In this document: positions 19,435 to 29,541 of the stretch, piece after piece
How the letters are laid out: every line of letters starts with the position of its first letter
Numbering within the stretch: position 1 is the stretch's first letter
Source: Pseudomonas mucoides
Lineage (GTDB): Bacteria; Pseudomonadota; Gammaproteobacteria; Pseudomonadales; Pseudomonadaceae
Reading direction: 5' to 3'
Length of the DNA stretch: 64,000 bases
Assembly: GCF_015461845.1 (NCBI RefSeq)
Contig: NZ_JACOPW010000001.1
Span: forward strand, 1 to 64,000
Position numbers and translations under genes: made by a program
The notes under the pieces: model-generated
What the model was told of the DNA's origin: nothing
The model's database searches: none
The model's input: the letters and a program-made list of their open reading frames with translations, nothing else

Positions 19435-20880
19435 ATGTCGTCATCTATTCGTAAAGCCATCAATTCAGACGCATTGACCCGCTTGGCTCAAGCCATCGCG
19501 GTGGCTGTGTCCGCCACTCTGGCGGGCTGTTCCAGCCATGTGCCGCAGACCGACGCGGCACATACCCCGAATATCGCCGCTCGCGCCAAACAGAAACCGA
19601 TCTGGCTCAGCGAAAAACCCTCGCCGCAAGTACCGCAGGACGTCTGGGAGCGCATGCGCCAGGGCTTCCAGTTGCAGGACGGCCTGGGCGTCAACCCGCG
19701 TATCGAGCAACAGCGACTGTGGTTCGCCAGTAACCCGTCGTTCCTTGAAAACGCCGGCGAGCGCGGCAGCCTCTACATTCACTACATCATCGAACGCCTT
19801 GAAGAACGCAACATGCCGCTGGAACTGGCGCTGCTGCCAGTGATTGAAAGCGCCTACAACCCGATGGCCTATTCCCGGGCCGACGCGGTGGGTCTTTGGC
19901 AATTCATCCCTTCCACCGGGCGTTACTACAACCTGCGCCAGACCCGTGCCTATGATGGCCGACGCGACATTACCGCCTCGACCACCGCGGCCATGGATTA
20001 CCTGACCCGCCTGCACGACATGTTCAACGGTGACTGGCTGCTCGCCCTCGCCGCCTATAACGCCGGTGAAGGCACCGTCAGCCGGGCCATCGAGCGCAAC
20101 GAAAGGCTCGGCCTGCCGACCGATTACTGGAACCTGCCGCTGCCAGCGGAAACCCAGGCTTACGTGCCGAAGCTGCTGGCCTTGTCGCAAGTGGTCCTGT
20201 CGCCCGAAGCCTATGGTGTGAACCTCAGCCCGATCGCCAACGAACCGTACTTCCAGGTCGTCGAAATCAACCAGCGCATGGACCTGTCCAAGGTTGCCGA
20301 GGTTGCCAACATCGACGAAGACGAACTGTTCCAGCTCAATCCGGCGTTCAAACAGCGCACCACGCTCGATGGCCCCCAGCACTTGCTGGTGCCAACGTCC
20401 AAGGCGCAGTTGCTGACCACCAGCCTGTCGACCATGCGTCCGGAAGAATTGATCAGCAAGAAGCCTCGCAAACCGGTCTTTGAAGGCGCAGACGATGTTC
20501 AACTCGCCAGCGTCAAGCGCACCACTTACCGGGTCAAACGCGGCGACAACCTCGGCACGATCGCCAAGGCCAATAAAGTCGACGTCGAAGACTTGCAACG
20601 CTGGAACAAGTTGACGGGCAAGCACCTCAAGACGGGGCAGACCCTGGTGATGCAGGACACGACCAAGCGCAGCAACGGTCGCGTCAACACGGTCGTCGCC
20701 GCCAACAGCAAAGCCGACAAAAAGAAGCCGCAGACCCAATACAAGGTCCAGCAAGGCGATTCGCTGTACATCGTCGCCAAGCGCTTCAACGTCGAGATGC
20801 AGCACCTCAAGCGCTGGAACCCGCGTGTTGGCCAGGCGTTGAAGCCTGGGCAGATGCTGGTGGTGTCTTCGCCACGCTAA
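19435..20880 (+). CDS. mltD: Membrane-bound lytic murein transglycosylase D
   Basis: Cleaves peptidoglycan glycan strands to 1,6-anhydro products. The 481-residue protein has a lipoprotein signal ending in LAGC (Cys32), then an SLT domain with the catalytic Glu in LLPVIESAYNP and the GLWQFIPSTG block. Two C-terminal LysM repeats follow: TTYRVKRGDNLGTIAK and TQYKVQQGDSLYIVAK. ATG at 19435 gives a proper lipoprotein signal; an upstream TTG at 19411 would only lengthen it. A strong terminator follows the stop immediately. Confidence 0.96.
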   Translation: MSSSIRKAINSDALTRLAQAIAVAVSATLAGCSSHVPQTDAAHTPNIAARAKQKPIWLSEKPSPQVPQDVWERMRQGFQLQDGLGVNPRIEQQRLWFASNPSFLENAGERGSLYIHYIIERLEERNMPLELALLPVIESAYNPMAYSRADAVGLWQFIPSTGRYYNLRQTRAYDGRRDITASTTAAMDYLTRLHDMFNGDWLLALAAYNAGEGTVSRAIERNERLGLPTDYWNLPLPAETQAYVPKLLALSQVVLSPEAYGVNLSPIANEPYFQVVEINQRMDLSKVAEVANIDEDELFQLNPAFKQRTTLDGPQHLLVPTSKAQLLTTSLSTMRPEELISKKPRKPVFEGADDVQLASVKRTTYRVKRGDNLGTIAKANKVDVEDLQRWNKLTGKHLKTGQTLVMQDTTKRSNGRVNTVVAANSKADKKKPQTQYKVQQGDSLYIVAKRFNVEMQHLKRWNPRVGQALKPGQMLVVSSPR

Positions 20881-20910
20881 AAAGAGCCCCTGAATTCAGG
20901 GGCTCTTTTT
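20881..20910 (+). terminator. Rho-independent terminator of mltD
   Basis: A perfect palindrome with an AGAGCCCC stem and its complement begins right after the mltD stop and ends in a run of T. It also has an A-run on the left, so it could work in both directions. Confidence 0.92.
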
Positions 20911-20934
20911 CGCCTGAAGGTTTTCACTATGCCC

Positions 20935-21066
20935 TGTAGCCGCTGGCGAAGCCTGGGTCCGACTGCGCAGCAGTCGTCAATTCAGGCGGCGCGGTGATTC
21001 AGGAAAATAGTGGTCACCAGTTTACGACTGCTGCGCAGTCGGACGCAGGCTTCGCCAGCTGCCACA
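20935..21066. repeat. Long paired REP (REPIN-like) element, third sequence class
   Basis: Arm one at about 20935-20977 and arm two at about 21024-21066 are near-complementary over about 40 bases (GTAGCCGCTGGCGAAGCC against its inverse). A 46-base spacer contains two copies of ATTCAGG. It fills most of the mltD-nppA1 gap. Confidence 0.8.
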
Positions 21067-21177
21067 TGGGCCCGCAAGTTCAATTAACCCTGCATTAACC
21101 CCCTGTCTTTTTCCTGTCGATACAAGCTGTTACTGTACGGGCCACAATGCCCAAGCCGCCTGGATCGGATCTCTGAC

Positions 21178-23010
21178 TTGAAGCGTCCCCTCCTCCTGCT
21201 CCTGATCAGCCTGGCCTTCAGCTCCCCCGCAAGCGCGACGATCAGCGAAAGCCACGGTTATGCGCAGTTCGGCACGCTCAAGTACCCGGCCCGATTTACC
21301 CACTTCGACTGGGTCAACCCGCAAGCGCCCAAGGGCGGTACGTTGCGGGTGATGGCGTTTGGCACCTTCGATACGCTCAATCCTTATACCTTCAAGGGCT
21401 CAAGCCCGGTTTCCACCCCCAACTTCCTGCAGTACGGCATCAACGAGCTCAATGAGCCACTGATGGTCGGCACCGGCCAGTACGCACCGTCCGGCGACGA
21501 ACCGACCTCCAGTTATGGCCTGATCGCGCAATCGGTGGAATACAGCGAGGACCGCAGTTGGGTGGTGTTCAACCTGCGGCCCGAAGCGCGGTTCCACGAT
21601 GGTTCGCCGATCACCGCTTACGACGTCGCGTTCTCCTACCGCTTGTTGCTCAAGGAGGGGCATCCGCAGTACCGCACCAGCCTTCAGGAAGTCGCGCGGG
21701 TCGACATCCTTAACCCGCAACGCATTCGTTTTGTGTTCAAGCGCGCCGGCAACCCATTGCAGATCCTGCGCCTCGGCGAATTACCGGTCCTGTCGCAACA
21801 TTACTGGAAAGGTCGCGACTTCAAGGCCACCACCTTCGAGCCGCCTCTGGGCAGCGGGCCGTATCGCATCACATCAGTAACGCCCGGACGGCAGATCGTT
21901 TTCGAACGGGTCAAGGATTACTGGGGCAAGGACCTGGCGGTCAATCGCGGCAAGTACAACTTCGATCGCATGGAAGTCGAGTTCTACCGCGACAGCGACG
22001 TCGCCTTCGAAGCGTTCAAGGCCGGCGAGTTCGACGTTTACATCGAGCATCAGGCGAAGAACTGGGACAACGGCTACAACTTCCCGGCCGTACGCCGCGG
22101 CGACGTGATCAAGGCGCAGATCCCGCATCAGATCCCGACCCAGAGTCAGGGCCTGTTCATGAACACCCGACGCCCGACTTTCGCCGAGACCAAAGTCCGC
22201 GAAGCCCTGGGGTTGATGTTCGATTTCGAGTGGACCAACCGCACGCTGTTCAGCGGCGCCTACAAGCGCGCGATGAGTTACTACCCCAACAGTGAATTCG
22301 AAGCCACCGGGCTCCCGGTCGGGCACGAATGGCTGATGCTCAAGCCCTATCGCGAGCAGTTACCCGCCAAGCTCTTCACCGAGCCGTTCAGCCTGCCGCA
22401 CACTGACGGTCGCGGCATCCCCCGGAAAACCCTGCGCAAAGCCCTTGGGCTGCTCGCTGAGGCCGGCTGGAAGCTCAATGGCCAGCGATTGCAGAATGCC
22501 GTCGGGCAACCCCTGCGATTCGAGATCCTGCTGGTCAACCCGAACCTGGAGCGCATCCTCCAGCCCTACGTCGAAAACCTCGCGAGCATTGGCATCGACG
22601 CACGACTGCGCACCGTTGACCGCGCCCAGTACAAACAGCGCCTCGATCAGTTCGACTTCGACATGATCTTGATGACCCTCAACCAGACCCTCAGTCCGGG
22701 TCTGGAGCAATGGCAGTATTTCCATTCCAGCCAGATTGGCGTCAAGGGCAGTAAAAACTACGCCGGTATCGCCAACCCGGTGGTCGATCACTTGCTCGAA
22801 CAACTGCTCGCCGCCCAGAGCCGCGACGAACAAGTCGCCGCCGGCAAAGCCCTTGACCGCGTGCTGCTGTGGCAGCACTACATCATTCCCAACTGGTACC
22901 TCAATTATCATCGCCTGGCCTACCGCAACCGGTTCGCCTTTGTGACCACGCCGCCCTACACCCTGGGCCTGAGCGCGTGGTGGCTGAAGTCTTCGGAGAA
23001 AGATCAATGA
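21178..23010 (+). CDS. nppA1: Peptide ABC transporter substrate-binding protein, first of two
   Basis: A 610-residue periplasmic binding protein of the SBP_bac_5 family (YejA/NppA type), with ligand-binding stretches such as PQAPKGGTLRVMAFGTFDTLNPY. The only reasonable start is TTG at 21178. It gives MKRPLLLLLISLAFSSPASA, a clean signal peptide, whereas the ATG at 21147 is out of frame. The gene overlaps the next by four bases (ATGA). In P. aeruginosa the homologous NppA1A2BCD system imports peptidyl-nucleoside antibiotics and is related to the YejABEF microcin C importer. Natural cargo is probably oligopeptides. Confidence 0.92.
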   Translation: MKRPLLLLLISLAFSSPASATISESHGYAQFGTLKYPARFTHFDWVNPQAPKGGTLRVMAFGTFDTLNPYTFKGSSPVSTPNFLQYGINELNEPLMVGTGQYAPSGDEPTSSYGLIAQSVEYSEDRSWVVFNLRPEARFHDGSPITAYDVAFSYRLLLKEGHPQYRTSLQEVARVDILNPQRIRFVFKRAGNPLQILRLGELPVLSQHYWKGRDFKATTFEPPLGSGPYRITSVTPGRQIVFERVKDYWGKDLAVNRGKYNFDRMEVEFYRDSDVAFEAFKAGEFDVYIEHQAKNWDNGYNFPAVRRGDVIKAQIPHQIPTQSQGLFMNTRRPTFAETKVREALGLMFDFEWTNRTLFSGAYKRAMSYYPNSEFEATGLPVGHEWLMLKPYREQLPAKLFTEPFSLPHTDGRGIPRKTLRKALGLLAEAGWKLNGQRLQNAVGQPLRFEILLVNPNLERILQPYVENLASIGIDARLRTVDRAQYKQRLDQFDFDMILMTLNQTLSPGLEQWQYFHSSQIGVKGSKNYAGIANPVVDHLLEQLLAAQSRDEQVAAGKALDRVLLWQHYIIPNWYLNYHRLAYRNRFAFVTTPPYTLGLSAWWLKSSEKDQ

Positions 23011-24848
23011 AACCCGTACGCACCCTGCTGTTGCAGGCCAGCGGACTGCTGTTCGCCGGGCTGGCCTGCGCCGCCCCGCAACACGCGGTGACCCTCTACA
23101 ACGAGCCGCCGAAGTACCCGGCCGACTTCAAGCATTTCGACTACGTGAACCCGGATGCACCCAAGGGCGGGATCTTTCGCCAGGCCGGTTTCGGTGGCTT
23201 CGACAGCCTCAACCCGTTTATCAGCAAGGGCGTGCCGGCCGACGATATCGGCATGATCTACGACACCCTCGCCCGGCAAGGTTTGGACGAACCGTTCACC
23301 GAATATGGCCTGGTGGCCGGCAAGATCGAGAAAGCCCCGGACAACAGTTGGGTGCGTTTCTACCTGCGCCCTGAAGCGCGCTTCCACGACGGCCATCCGA
23401 TTCGCGCCGAAGACGTGGTGTTCAGCTTCCAGATGCTGACCAAGGACGGCGCCCCGCTGTATCGCGGTTACTACAACGACGTCGAGGAAGCGGTCGCCGA
23501 AGACCCGCTCACCGTGCTGTTCAAGTTCAAGCACTCCAACAACCGAGAGCTGCCGCTGATCCTCGGCCAGTTGCCGGTATTGCCCAAACACTGGTGGGCC
23601 AACCGCGATTTCAACAAGGGCAACCTGGAAATGCCGTTGGGCAGCGGCCCGTACAAAGTCAGCGAAGTGAAGGCTGGACGCTCGATTCGCTATGAGCGGG
23701 TCAAGGATTACTGGGGCAAGGACTTGCCGGTCAATCGCGGGTTCTACAACTTCGATGTGATGACCACCGATTACTACCGCGACAACACCGTGGCGCTCGA
23801 AGCACTCAAGGCCGGGCAGTTCGATTACTGGCTGGAGATGACTGCGAAGAACTGGGCCAACGCCTACAACGTCCCGGCCGTTACCGAAGGCCGGCTGATC
23901 AAGGAACAGATCCCCAACGGCAACCCCACCGGCATGCAGGGTTTCGTGTTCAACCTGCGTCGCCCGGTGTTCCAGGACGTGCGCGTGCGCCAGGCCCTGA
24001 CCTTGTTGCTGGACTTTGAATGGACCAACAAACAGTTGTTCAACAGCGCCTACGCGCGCACCCGCAGCTATTTCGAGAACTCGGAAATGGCCGCCACCGG
24101 CCTGCCGGATGCCGATCAACTGGCGATCCTCGATCCGTTTCGCGGCAAGATCCCCGAGCAAGTGTTCAGCGAAGCCTTCGAGAACCCGACGACTGACGGC
24201 AGCGGCATGATTCGCGACCACCAGCGCCAGGCCTATCACCTGTTGCAAGAGGCCGGCTGGCGGATCGTCGACGACAAAATGGTCGACGCCACCGGCAAAC
24301 CGGTGACCATCGAGTTCCTGCTGGCCCAGACCGAATTCGAGCGCGTGCTGCTGCCGTTCAAGCGCAACCTCAGCGACCTCGGGATCGACCTGGTGATCCG
24401 CCGCGTCGACGTCTCGCAGTACATCAACCGCGTGCGCTCACGGGACTTCGACATGATCGTCGGCAGCTTCCCGCAGTCCAGTTCACCCGGCAACGAACAG
24501 CGTGAATTCTGGATGTCGGCCGCCGCTGACAAACCCGGCAGCCGCAACTCCATGGGCCTCAAGGACCCGGTGGTGGACCAATTGGTCGAGCAACTGATCA
24601 ACGCCGATTCACGCAAAAGTCTGGTGGCCCATGCCCGCGCACTGGACCGCGTGCTGCAATGGGGTTATTACGTGATCCCCAACTGGCACATCAAGACGTG
24701 GCGCGTGGCGTACTGGAACCACATCGGTCATCCGAAAATCTCCCCCAAGTACGATATCGGCATCAACACCTGGTGGGTCAAGCCAGACGCGACACCGGCG
24801 ATAGAAGTCGAAACCAAACTGCAAGCCGACCCTGCGGGCACGGAGTAA
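23007..24848 (+). CDS. nppA2: Peptide ABC transporter substrate-binding protein, second of two
   Basis: A 613-residue paralogue of the preceding protein; both share blocks such as [15 protein letters not shown] and [20 protein letters not shown] signal peptide is evident ([22 protein letters not shown]). The ATG overlaps the nppA1 stop as ATGA, indicating coupled translation. Tandem duplication of the binding protein is the ancestral state in Pseudomonas Npp systems, presumably widening the ligand range of one permease. Confidence 0.93.
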   Translation: MKPVRTLLLQASGLLFAGLACAAPQHAVTLYNEPPKYPADFKHFDYVNPDAPKGGIFRQAGFGGFDSLNPFISKGVPADDIGMIYDTLARQGLDEPFTEYGLVAGKIEKAPDNSWVRFYLRPEARFHDGHPIRAEDVVFSFQMLTKDGAPLYRGYYNDVEEAVAEDPLTVLFKFKHSNNRELPLILGQLPVLPKHWWANRDFNKGNLEMPLGSGPYKVSEVKAGRSIRYERVKDYWGKDLPVNRGFYNFDVMTTDYYRDNTVALEALKAGQFDYWLEMTAKNWANAYNVPAVTEGRLIKEQIPNGNPTGMQGFVFNLRRPVFQDVRVRQALTLLLDFEWTNKQLFNSAYARTRSYFENSEMAATGLPDADQLAILDPFRGKIPEQVFSEAFENPTTDGSGMIRDHQRQAYHLLQEAGWRIVDDKMVDATGKPVTIEFLLAQTEFERVLLPFKRNLSDLGIDLVIRRVDVSQYINRVRSRDFDMIVGSFPQSSSPGNEQREFWMSAAADKPGSRNSMGLKDPVVDQLVEQLINADSRKSLVAHARALDRVLQWGYYVIPNWHIKTWRVAYWNHIGHPKISPKYDIGINTWWVKPDATPAIEVETKLQADPAGTE

Positions 24849-24852
24849 TCAG

Positions 24853-25926
24853 ATGCTGGCGTATATTTTTCGGCGACTGCTGCTGATCATTCCAACCTTG
24901 TTCGGCATCTTGCTGATCAACTTCGTGATCATCCAGGCTGCGCCCGGCGGGCCGGTGGAGCAGATGATCGCCAAGCTCGAAGGTTTTGAAGGCGCCACCA
25001 GCCGCATTGCCGGTGGCGGTGCCGAAGTGTCGGTGGCCGGTTCCGCCTATCGCGGCGCGCAGGGCCTGGACCCCGCCTTGGTGAAAGAAATCGAGCACAT
25101 GTACGGCTTCGACAAATCGGCGCCGGAACGCTTGTGGATCATGGTGAAGAACTATGCGTCGCTGGACTTCGGCGACAGCTTCTTTCGCGATGCCAAGGTG
25201 ATCGACCTGATCAAGGAAAAGATGCCGGTATCGATCTCCCTCGGGTTGTGGAGCACGCTGATCATGTACCTGGTGTCGATCCCGCTGGGGATCGCCAAGG
25301 CGACGCGGCACGGCAGCCACTTCGATGTCTGGACCAGTTCGGCGATCATCGTCGGCTATGCGATTCCGGCGTTCCTGTTTGCGATCCTGCTGATCGTGGT
25401 GTTCGCCGGCGGCAGCTATTTCGACTGGTTCCCGTTGCGTGGGCTGACCTCGAATAATTTTGCCGAACTGAGCATGGGCGGCAAGATCCTCGACTACTTC
25501 TGGCACCTGGCCTTGCCCGTGACGGCGCTGGTGATCGGCAACTTCGCGACCATGACCCTGCTGACCAAAAACAGCTTCCTCGACGAGATCAACAAGCAGT
25601 ACGTGGTCACCGCCAAGGCCAAGGGTCTGACCCGCCATCGCGTGCTGTACGGCCATGTATTCCGCAACGCCATGTTGCTGGTGATCGCCGGATTCCCGTC
25701 GGCATTCATCGGGATTTTCTTTACCGGCTCGTTGCTGGTGGAAGTGATTTTCTCCCTCGACGGCCTCGGGCTGATGAGTTTTGAAGCGGCGATCAATCGC
25801 GATTACCCGGTGGTGTTCGGCACGCTGTTTATCTTCACCTTGCTCGGCCTGGTGGTGAAACTGATCGGCGACCTCACCTACACCTTTGTCGATCCGCGCA
25901 TCGACTTCGAAAGCCGGGAGCATTGA
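24853..25926 (+). CDS. nppB: Peptide ABC transporter permease (YejB/NppB)
   Basis: A 357-residue inner-membrane permease of the DppB/OppB type. An N-terminal helix ([20 protein letters not shown]) is followed by a periplasmic loop longer than in DppB, characteristic of YejB, then five more helices. The EAA loop that contacts the ATPase lies in the region [20 protein letters not shown]. It begins four bases after nppA2. Confidence 0.94.
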   Translation: MLAYIFRRLLLIIPTLFGILLINFVIIQAAPGGPVEQMIAKLEGFEGATSRIAGGGAEVSVAGSAYRGAQGLDPALVKEIEHMYGFDKSAPERLWIMVKNYASLDFGDSFFRDAKVIDLIKEKMPVSISLGLWSTLIMYLVSIPLGIAKATRHGSHFDVWTSSAIIVGYAIPAFLFAILLIVVFAGGSYFDWFPLRGLTSNNFAELSMGGKILDYFWHLALPVTALVIGNFATMTLLTKNSFLDEINKQYVVTAKAKGLTRHRVLYGHVFRNAMLLVIAGFPSAFIGIFFTGSLLVEVIFSLDGLGLMSFEAAINRDYPVVFGTLFIFTLLGLVVKLIGDLTYTFVDPRIDFESREH

Positions 25927-25927
25927 G

Positions 25928-26947
25928 ATGAACCTGTCCCCGCTCAATCGACGTCGCTTCGAACTGTTCAAGGCCAACAAGCGTGGCTGGTGGTCGCTGT
26001 GGCTGTTTCTGCTGCTGTTCGGCCTGAGCCTCGGCGCCGAGCTGATCGCCAACGACAAACCGCTGGTGGTGCATTACGACAACGGCTGGTACTTCCCGGC
26101 GCTCAAGCGCTACCCGGAAACCGCCTTCGGCGGCGAATTCCCGCTGGAAGCCAACTACAAGAGCCCGTACATCCGCGAACTGCTCAAGGCCAAGGACGCC
26201 TGGGTGCTGTGGGCGCCGATTCCGTTCAGCTATCAAAGCATCAACTACGACCTGAAAGTCCCGGCCCCGGCGCCGCCGTCGACGGATAACCTGCTGGGCA
26301 CCGACGATCAGGGGCGCGATGTGTTGGCGCGGGTGATTTACGGTTTCCGGATTTCGGTGTTGTTCGCCCTCACCCTGACCATTCTCAGTTCGATCATCGG
26401 CGTGATTGCCGGGGCCTTGCAGGGCTTTTATGGCGGCTGGGTGGATCTCGCCGGGCAACGCTTCCTGGAAATCTGGTCCGGGTTGCCGGTGCTGTATCTG
26501 CTGATCATCCTCGCCAGTTTCGTGCAGCCAAACTTCTGGTGGTTGCTGGGGATCATGCTGCTGTTTTCGTGGATGAGCCTGGTGGATGTGGTGCGCGCCG
26601 AGTTCCTGCGCGGGCGCAACCTCGAATACGTGCGCGCGGCGCGGGCGCTGGGGATGCAGAACGGCGCGATCATGTTCCGCCACATCCTGCCCAACGCCAT
26701 GGTCTCGACCATGACCTTCATGCCATTCATCCTGACCGGCGCCATCGGCACCCTGACCGCGCTGGATTTCCTCGGCTTCGGCTTGCCGCCCGGCGCGCCG
26801 TCGCTGGGCGAGCTGGTGGCCCAAGGCAAATCCAACCTGCAAGCCCCATGGCTCGGCATCAGCGCGTTTGCGGTGCTGGCATTGATGTTGAGTTTGCTGG
26901 TGTTTATCGGCGAGTCCGCTCGCGATGCCTTCGACCCGAGGAAGTGA
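25928..26947 (+). CDS. nppC: Peptide ABC transporter permease (YejE/NppC)
   Basis: A 339-residue second permease subunit of the DppC type, with the extra periplasmic insert of YejE proteins after the first helix. The EAA-type loop is in LEYVRAARALGMQNGAIMF. The start at 25928 lies one base after the nppB stop; an upstream in-frame start at 25886 overlaps nppB and was rejected. Confidence 0.94.
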   Translation: MNLSPLNRRRFELFKANKRGWWSLWLFLLLFGLSLGAELIANDKPLVVHYDNGWYFPALKRYPETAFGGEFPLEANYKSPYIRELLKAKDAWVLWAPIPFSYQSINYDLKVPAPAPPSTDNLLGTDDQGRDVLARVIYGFRISVLFALTLTILSSIIGVIAGALQGFYGGWVDLAGQRFLEIWSGLPVLYLLIILASFVQPNFWWLLGIMLLFSWMSLVDVVRAEFLRGRNLEYVRAARALGMQNGAIMFRHILPNAMVSTMTFMPFILTGAIGTLTALDFLGFGLPPGAPSLGELVAQGKSNLQAPWLGISAFAVLALMLSLLVFIGESARDAFDPRK

Positions 26948-26948
26948 A

Positions 26949-28556
26949 ATGAATCAGGACAATCTGATCGAAGTGCGCGACCTGTCCGTCGAGTTTGGTA
27001 TCGGCGAGCGTGCTCAGCGCGTGGTCGAAGGTGTGAGCTTTGACATCCGCCGCGGCGAAACCCTGGCGCTGGTCGGTGAAAGCGGTTCCGGCAAGTCGGT
27101 CACGGCCCACTCGATCCTGCGGCTGCTGCCCTACCCGATCGCGCGGCACCCGACCGGCACCATCGAGTACGCCGGGCACAACCTGCTGAACATGGGAGAG
27201 AAGACGATCCGCCACATCCGCGGCAACCGGATCGCGATGATCTTCCAGGAGCCGATGACGTCGCTCAACCCGCTGCATTCCATCGAAAAGCAGATCAACG
27301 AGGTGCTGGGCATCCACAAGGGCCTGATCGGCAAAGTGGCGACCAAGCGCACCCTGGAACTGCTGGAGATGGTCGGGATTCCCGAGCCGGAAAAACGCCT
27401 GAAAGCCCTGCCCCACGAATTGTCCGGTGGCCAGCGCCAGCGGGTAATGATCGCCATGGCCTTGGCCAATGAGCCGGAATTGCTGATCGCCGACGAGCCG
27501 ACCACCGCGCTGGACGTGACCGTTCAGCTGAAAATCCTCGAATTGCTCAAGGAATTACAGGCCCGTCTGGGCATGGCACTGCTGCTGATCAGCCACGATT
27601 TGAACCTTGTGCGAAGAATTGCACATCGCGTATGTGTCATGCAGCGCGGTTGCATCGTCGAACAGGCATCGTGCGAAGAGTTGTTCCGCGCGCCGCAGCA
27701 TCCGTACACTCGGTTACTGCTGGCAGCGGAGCCCAGCGGCACGCCGGCGACCAATGTTATCGGGCCGCCATTGCTGCAAGTCGAGGACTTGAAAGTCTGG
27801 TTCCCGATCAAGAAAGGCCTGCTGAAAAAGACCGTTGACCACATCAAAGCGGTGGACGGGATCAATTTCAGCCTGCCTCAGGGGCAGACCTTGGGGATCG
27901 TGGGTGAAAGCGGTTCGGGCAAATCGACGCTCGGCCTGGCGATTTTGCGGTTGATCGGCAGCAAAGGCACGATCCGTTTTGAAGGCAAGCAGCTAGACTG
28001 CCTGACGCAGAACGAAGTTCGACCGTTGCGCCGCGAGATGCAGGTGGTGTTTCAGGACCCGTTCGGCAGCCTGAGCCCGCGGATGTGCGTGAGCCAGATC
28101 GTTGGCGAAGGCCTGCGGATCCACAAGATGGGCACCGAGGCGGAGCAGGAACAGGCGATTATTGCGGCATTGAAGGAGGTAGGTCTGGATCCGGAAACCC
28201 GGCACCGCTACCCCCACGAATTTTCCGGCGGGCAACGGCAGAGAATCGCCATTGCCCGGGCATTAGTGCTAAAACCGGCGTTGATTTTGCTGGACGAGCC
28301 GACGTCGGCCCTCGACCGCACCGTCCAACGCCAAGTGGTGGAGCTGCTGCGTTCACTGCAAACCAAGTACAACCTGACGTATTTGTTTATCAGCCATGAC
28401 CTGGCTGTCGTCAAAGCGCTGAGCCACCAGCTGATGGTGGTCAAGCATGGCCAAGTGGTCGAACAGGGAGACGCGCAAAGTATCTTTGCCGCCCCCCAAC
28501 ATCCGTATACACAGCAGTTGCTGGAAGCCGCTTTCCTGGCACCAGCCACTGCGTAA
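26949..28556 (+). CDS. nppD: Peptide ABC transporter ATPase, fused double-domain (YejF/NppD)
   Basis: A 535-residue protein with two complete ABC domains that energise the NppBC permease. Each half has Walker A (GESGSGKS), a signature (LSGGQRQRV and FSGGQRQRI) and Walker B followed by DEPT. A fused ATPase is the YejF arrangement, in contrast to separate DppD/DppF. The ATG at 26949 follows the nppC stop by one base. Its stop lies 24 bases before fabI. Confidence 0.95.
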   Translation: MNQDNLIEVRDLSVEFGIGERAQRVVEGVSFDIRRGETLALVGESGSGKSVTAHSILRLLPYPIARHPTGTIEYAGHNLLNMGEKTIRHIRGNRIAMIFQEPMTSLNPLHSIEKQINEVLGIHKGLIGKVATKRTLELLEMVGIPEPEKRLKALPHELSGGQRQRVMIAMALANEPELLIADEPTTALDVTVQLKILELLKELQARLGMALLLISHDLNLVRRIAHRVCVMQRGCIVEQASCEELFRAPQHPYTRLLLAAEPSGTPATNVIGPPLLQVEDLKVWFPIKKGLLKKTVDHIKAVDGINFSLPQGQTLGIVGESGSGKSTLGLAILRLIGSKGTIRFEGKQLDCLTQNEVRPLRREMQVVFQDPFGSLSPRMCVSQIVGEGLRIHKMGTEAEQEQAIIAALKEVGLDPETRHRYPHEFSGGQRQRIAIARALVLKPALILLDEPTSALDRTVQRQVVELLRSLQTKYNLTYLFISHDLAVVKALSHQLMVVKHGQVVEQGDAQSIFAAPQHPYTQQLLEAAFLAPATA

Positions 28557-28580
28557 TAACCTGAAAGAGAGGAGCAACAC

Positions 28581-29375
28581 ATGGGTTTTCTCGCCGGTAA
28601 GCGCGTACTGATCGTCGGTGTCGCCAGCAAGCTGTCCATCGCATCCGGCATCGCTGCCGCCATGCATCGCGAGGGCGCTGAGCTTGCCTTCACTTATCAG
28701 AACGACAAACTCAAGGGTCGTGTCGAAGAGTTCGCCCAGAGCTGGGGTTCCAACCCTGACCTGTGCTTCCCGTGCGACGTGGCCAGCGATGAAGAAATCG
28801 CCAAGGTCTTCGTTGAACTGGGCAAGAAGTGGGACGGCCTGGATTGCATCGTGCACTCCGTCGGCTTCGCTCCGGGCGACCAACTGGACGGCGACTTCAC
28901 CGAAGCCACCACCCGTGAAGGTTTCCGCATCGCTCACGACATCAGCGCCTACAGCTTTGTGGCCTTGGCCAAAGCCGGCCGCGAAATGATGAAAGGCCGC
29001 AATGGCAGCCTGCTGACCCTGTCGTACCTGGGCGCCGAGCGCACCATGCCGAACTACAACGTCATGGGCATGGCCAAGGCTTCGCTGGAAGCTGGCGTAC
29101 GTTACCTGGCCGGTTCCCTGGGCCCGGACGGCACCCGCGTCAACTGCGTATCGGCTGGCCCGATCCGCACCCTCGCCGCTTCCGGCATCAAGAACTTCCG
29201 CAAGATGCTGGCTGCCAACGAAGCGCAAACCCCGCTGCGTCGCAACGTCACCATCGACGAAGTCGGCAATGCCGGCGCCTTCCTGTGCTCGGACCTGGCG
29301 TCCGGCATCAGCGGCGAAATCATGTACGTAGACGGCGGCTTCAACACCACCGCCATGGGCAACATCGAAGAGTGA
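28581..29375 (+). CDS. fabI: Enoyl-[acyl-carrier-protein] reductase (NADH)
   Basis: Catalyses the last reduction of each fatty-acid elongation cycle and is the classical triclosan target. The 264-residue SDR-fold enzyme has the FabI-type NADH site [13 protein letters not shown] near residues 13-25. The catalytic pair is Tyr159 and Lys166 (Y-x6-K), with the extra Tyr149 in LSYLGAE. GAGGAG precedes the ATG. It follows nppD by 24 bases and may be partly co-transcribed, ending in its own terminator. Confidence 0.97.
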   Translation: MGFLAGKRVLIVGVASKLSIASGIAAAMHREGAELAFTYQNDKLKGRVEEFAQSWGSNPDLCFPCDVASDEEIAKVFVELGKKWDGLDCIVHSVGFAPGDQLDGDFTEATTREGFRIAHDISAYSFVALAKAGREMMKGRNGSLLTLSYLGAERTMPNYNVMGMAKASLEAGVRYLAGSLGPDGTRVNCVSAGPIRTLAASGIKNFRKMLAANEAQTPLRRNVTIDEVGNAGAFLCSDLASGISGEIMYVDGGFNTTAMGNIEE

Positions 29376-29391
29376 TCTTCGGTTAGTCGTG

Positions 29392-29421
29392 AAAAACCCG
29401 CCGATCTGGCGGGTTTTTTTT
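29392..29421 (+). terminator. Rho-independent terminator of fabI
   Basis: The stem AAACCCGCC/GGCGGGTTT with a five-base loop (GATCT) is followed by eight T. It lies 17 bases after the fabI stop. Confidence 0.93.
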
Positions 29422-29453
29422 GCCTGCGATTCCAGAAACCATGCGATCCCACT

Positions 29454-29541
29454 GTAGGAGTGAGCCTGATCGCGATAGCGGTGTATCAGTCGACATCTGT
29501 TTTGAATGTTAGGCCGCTATCGCGAGCAGGCTCACTCCTAC
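29454..29541. repeat. Paired REP element (REPIN-like)
   Basis: Inverted arms (GTAGGAGTGAGCCTGATCGC and the complement of GCGAGCAGGCTCACTCCTAC) around a short spacer. It is the same class as 11194-11281 and lies between fabI and a convergent LysR gene. Confidence 0.85.

Noticed and set aside
24778..26842. Large minus-strand frames antisense to the npp permeases
   Set aside because: Low-complexity Gln/His/Arg-rich products opposite clear ABC transporter genes.
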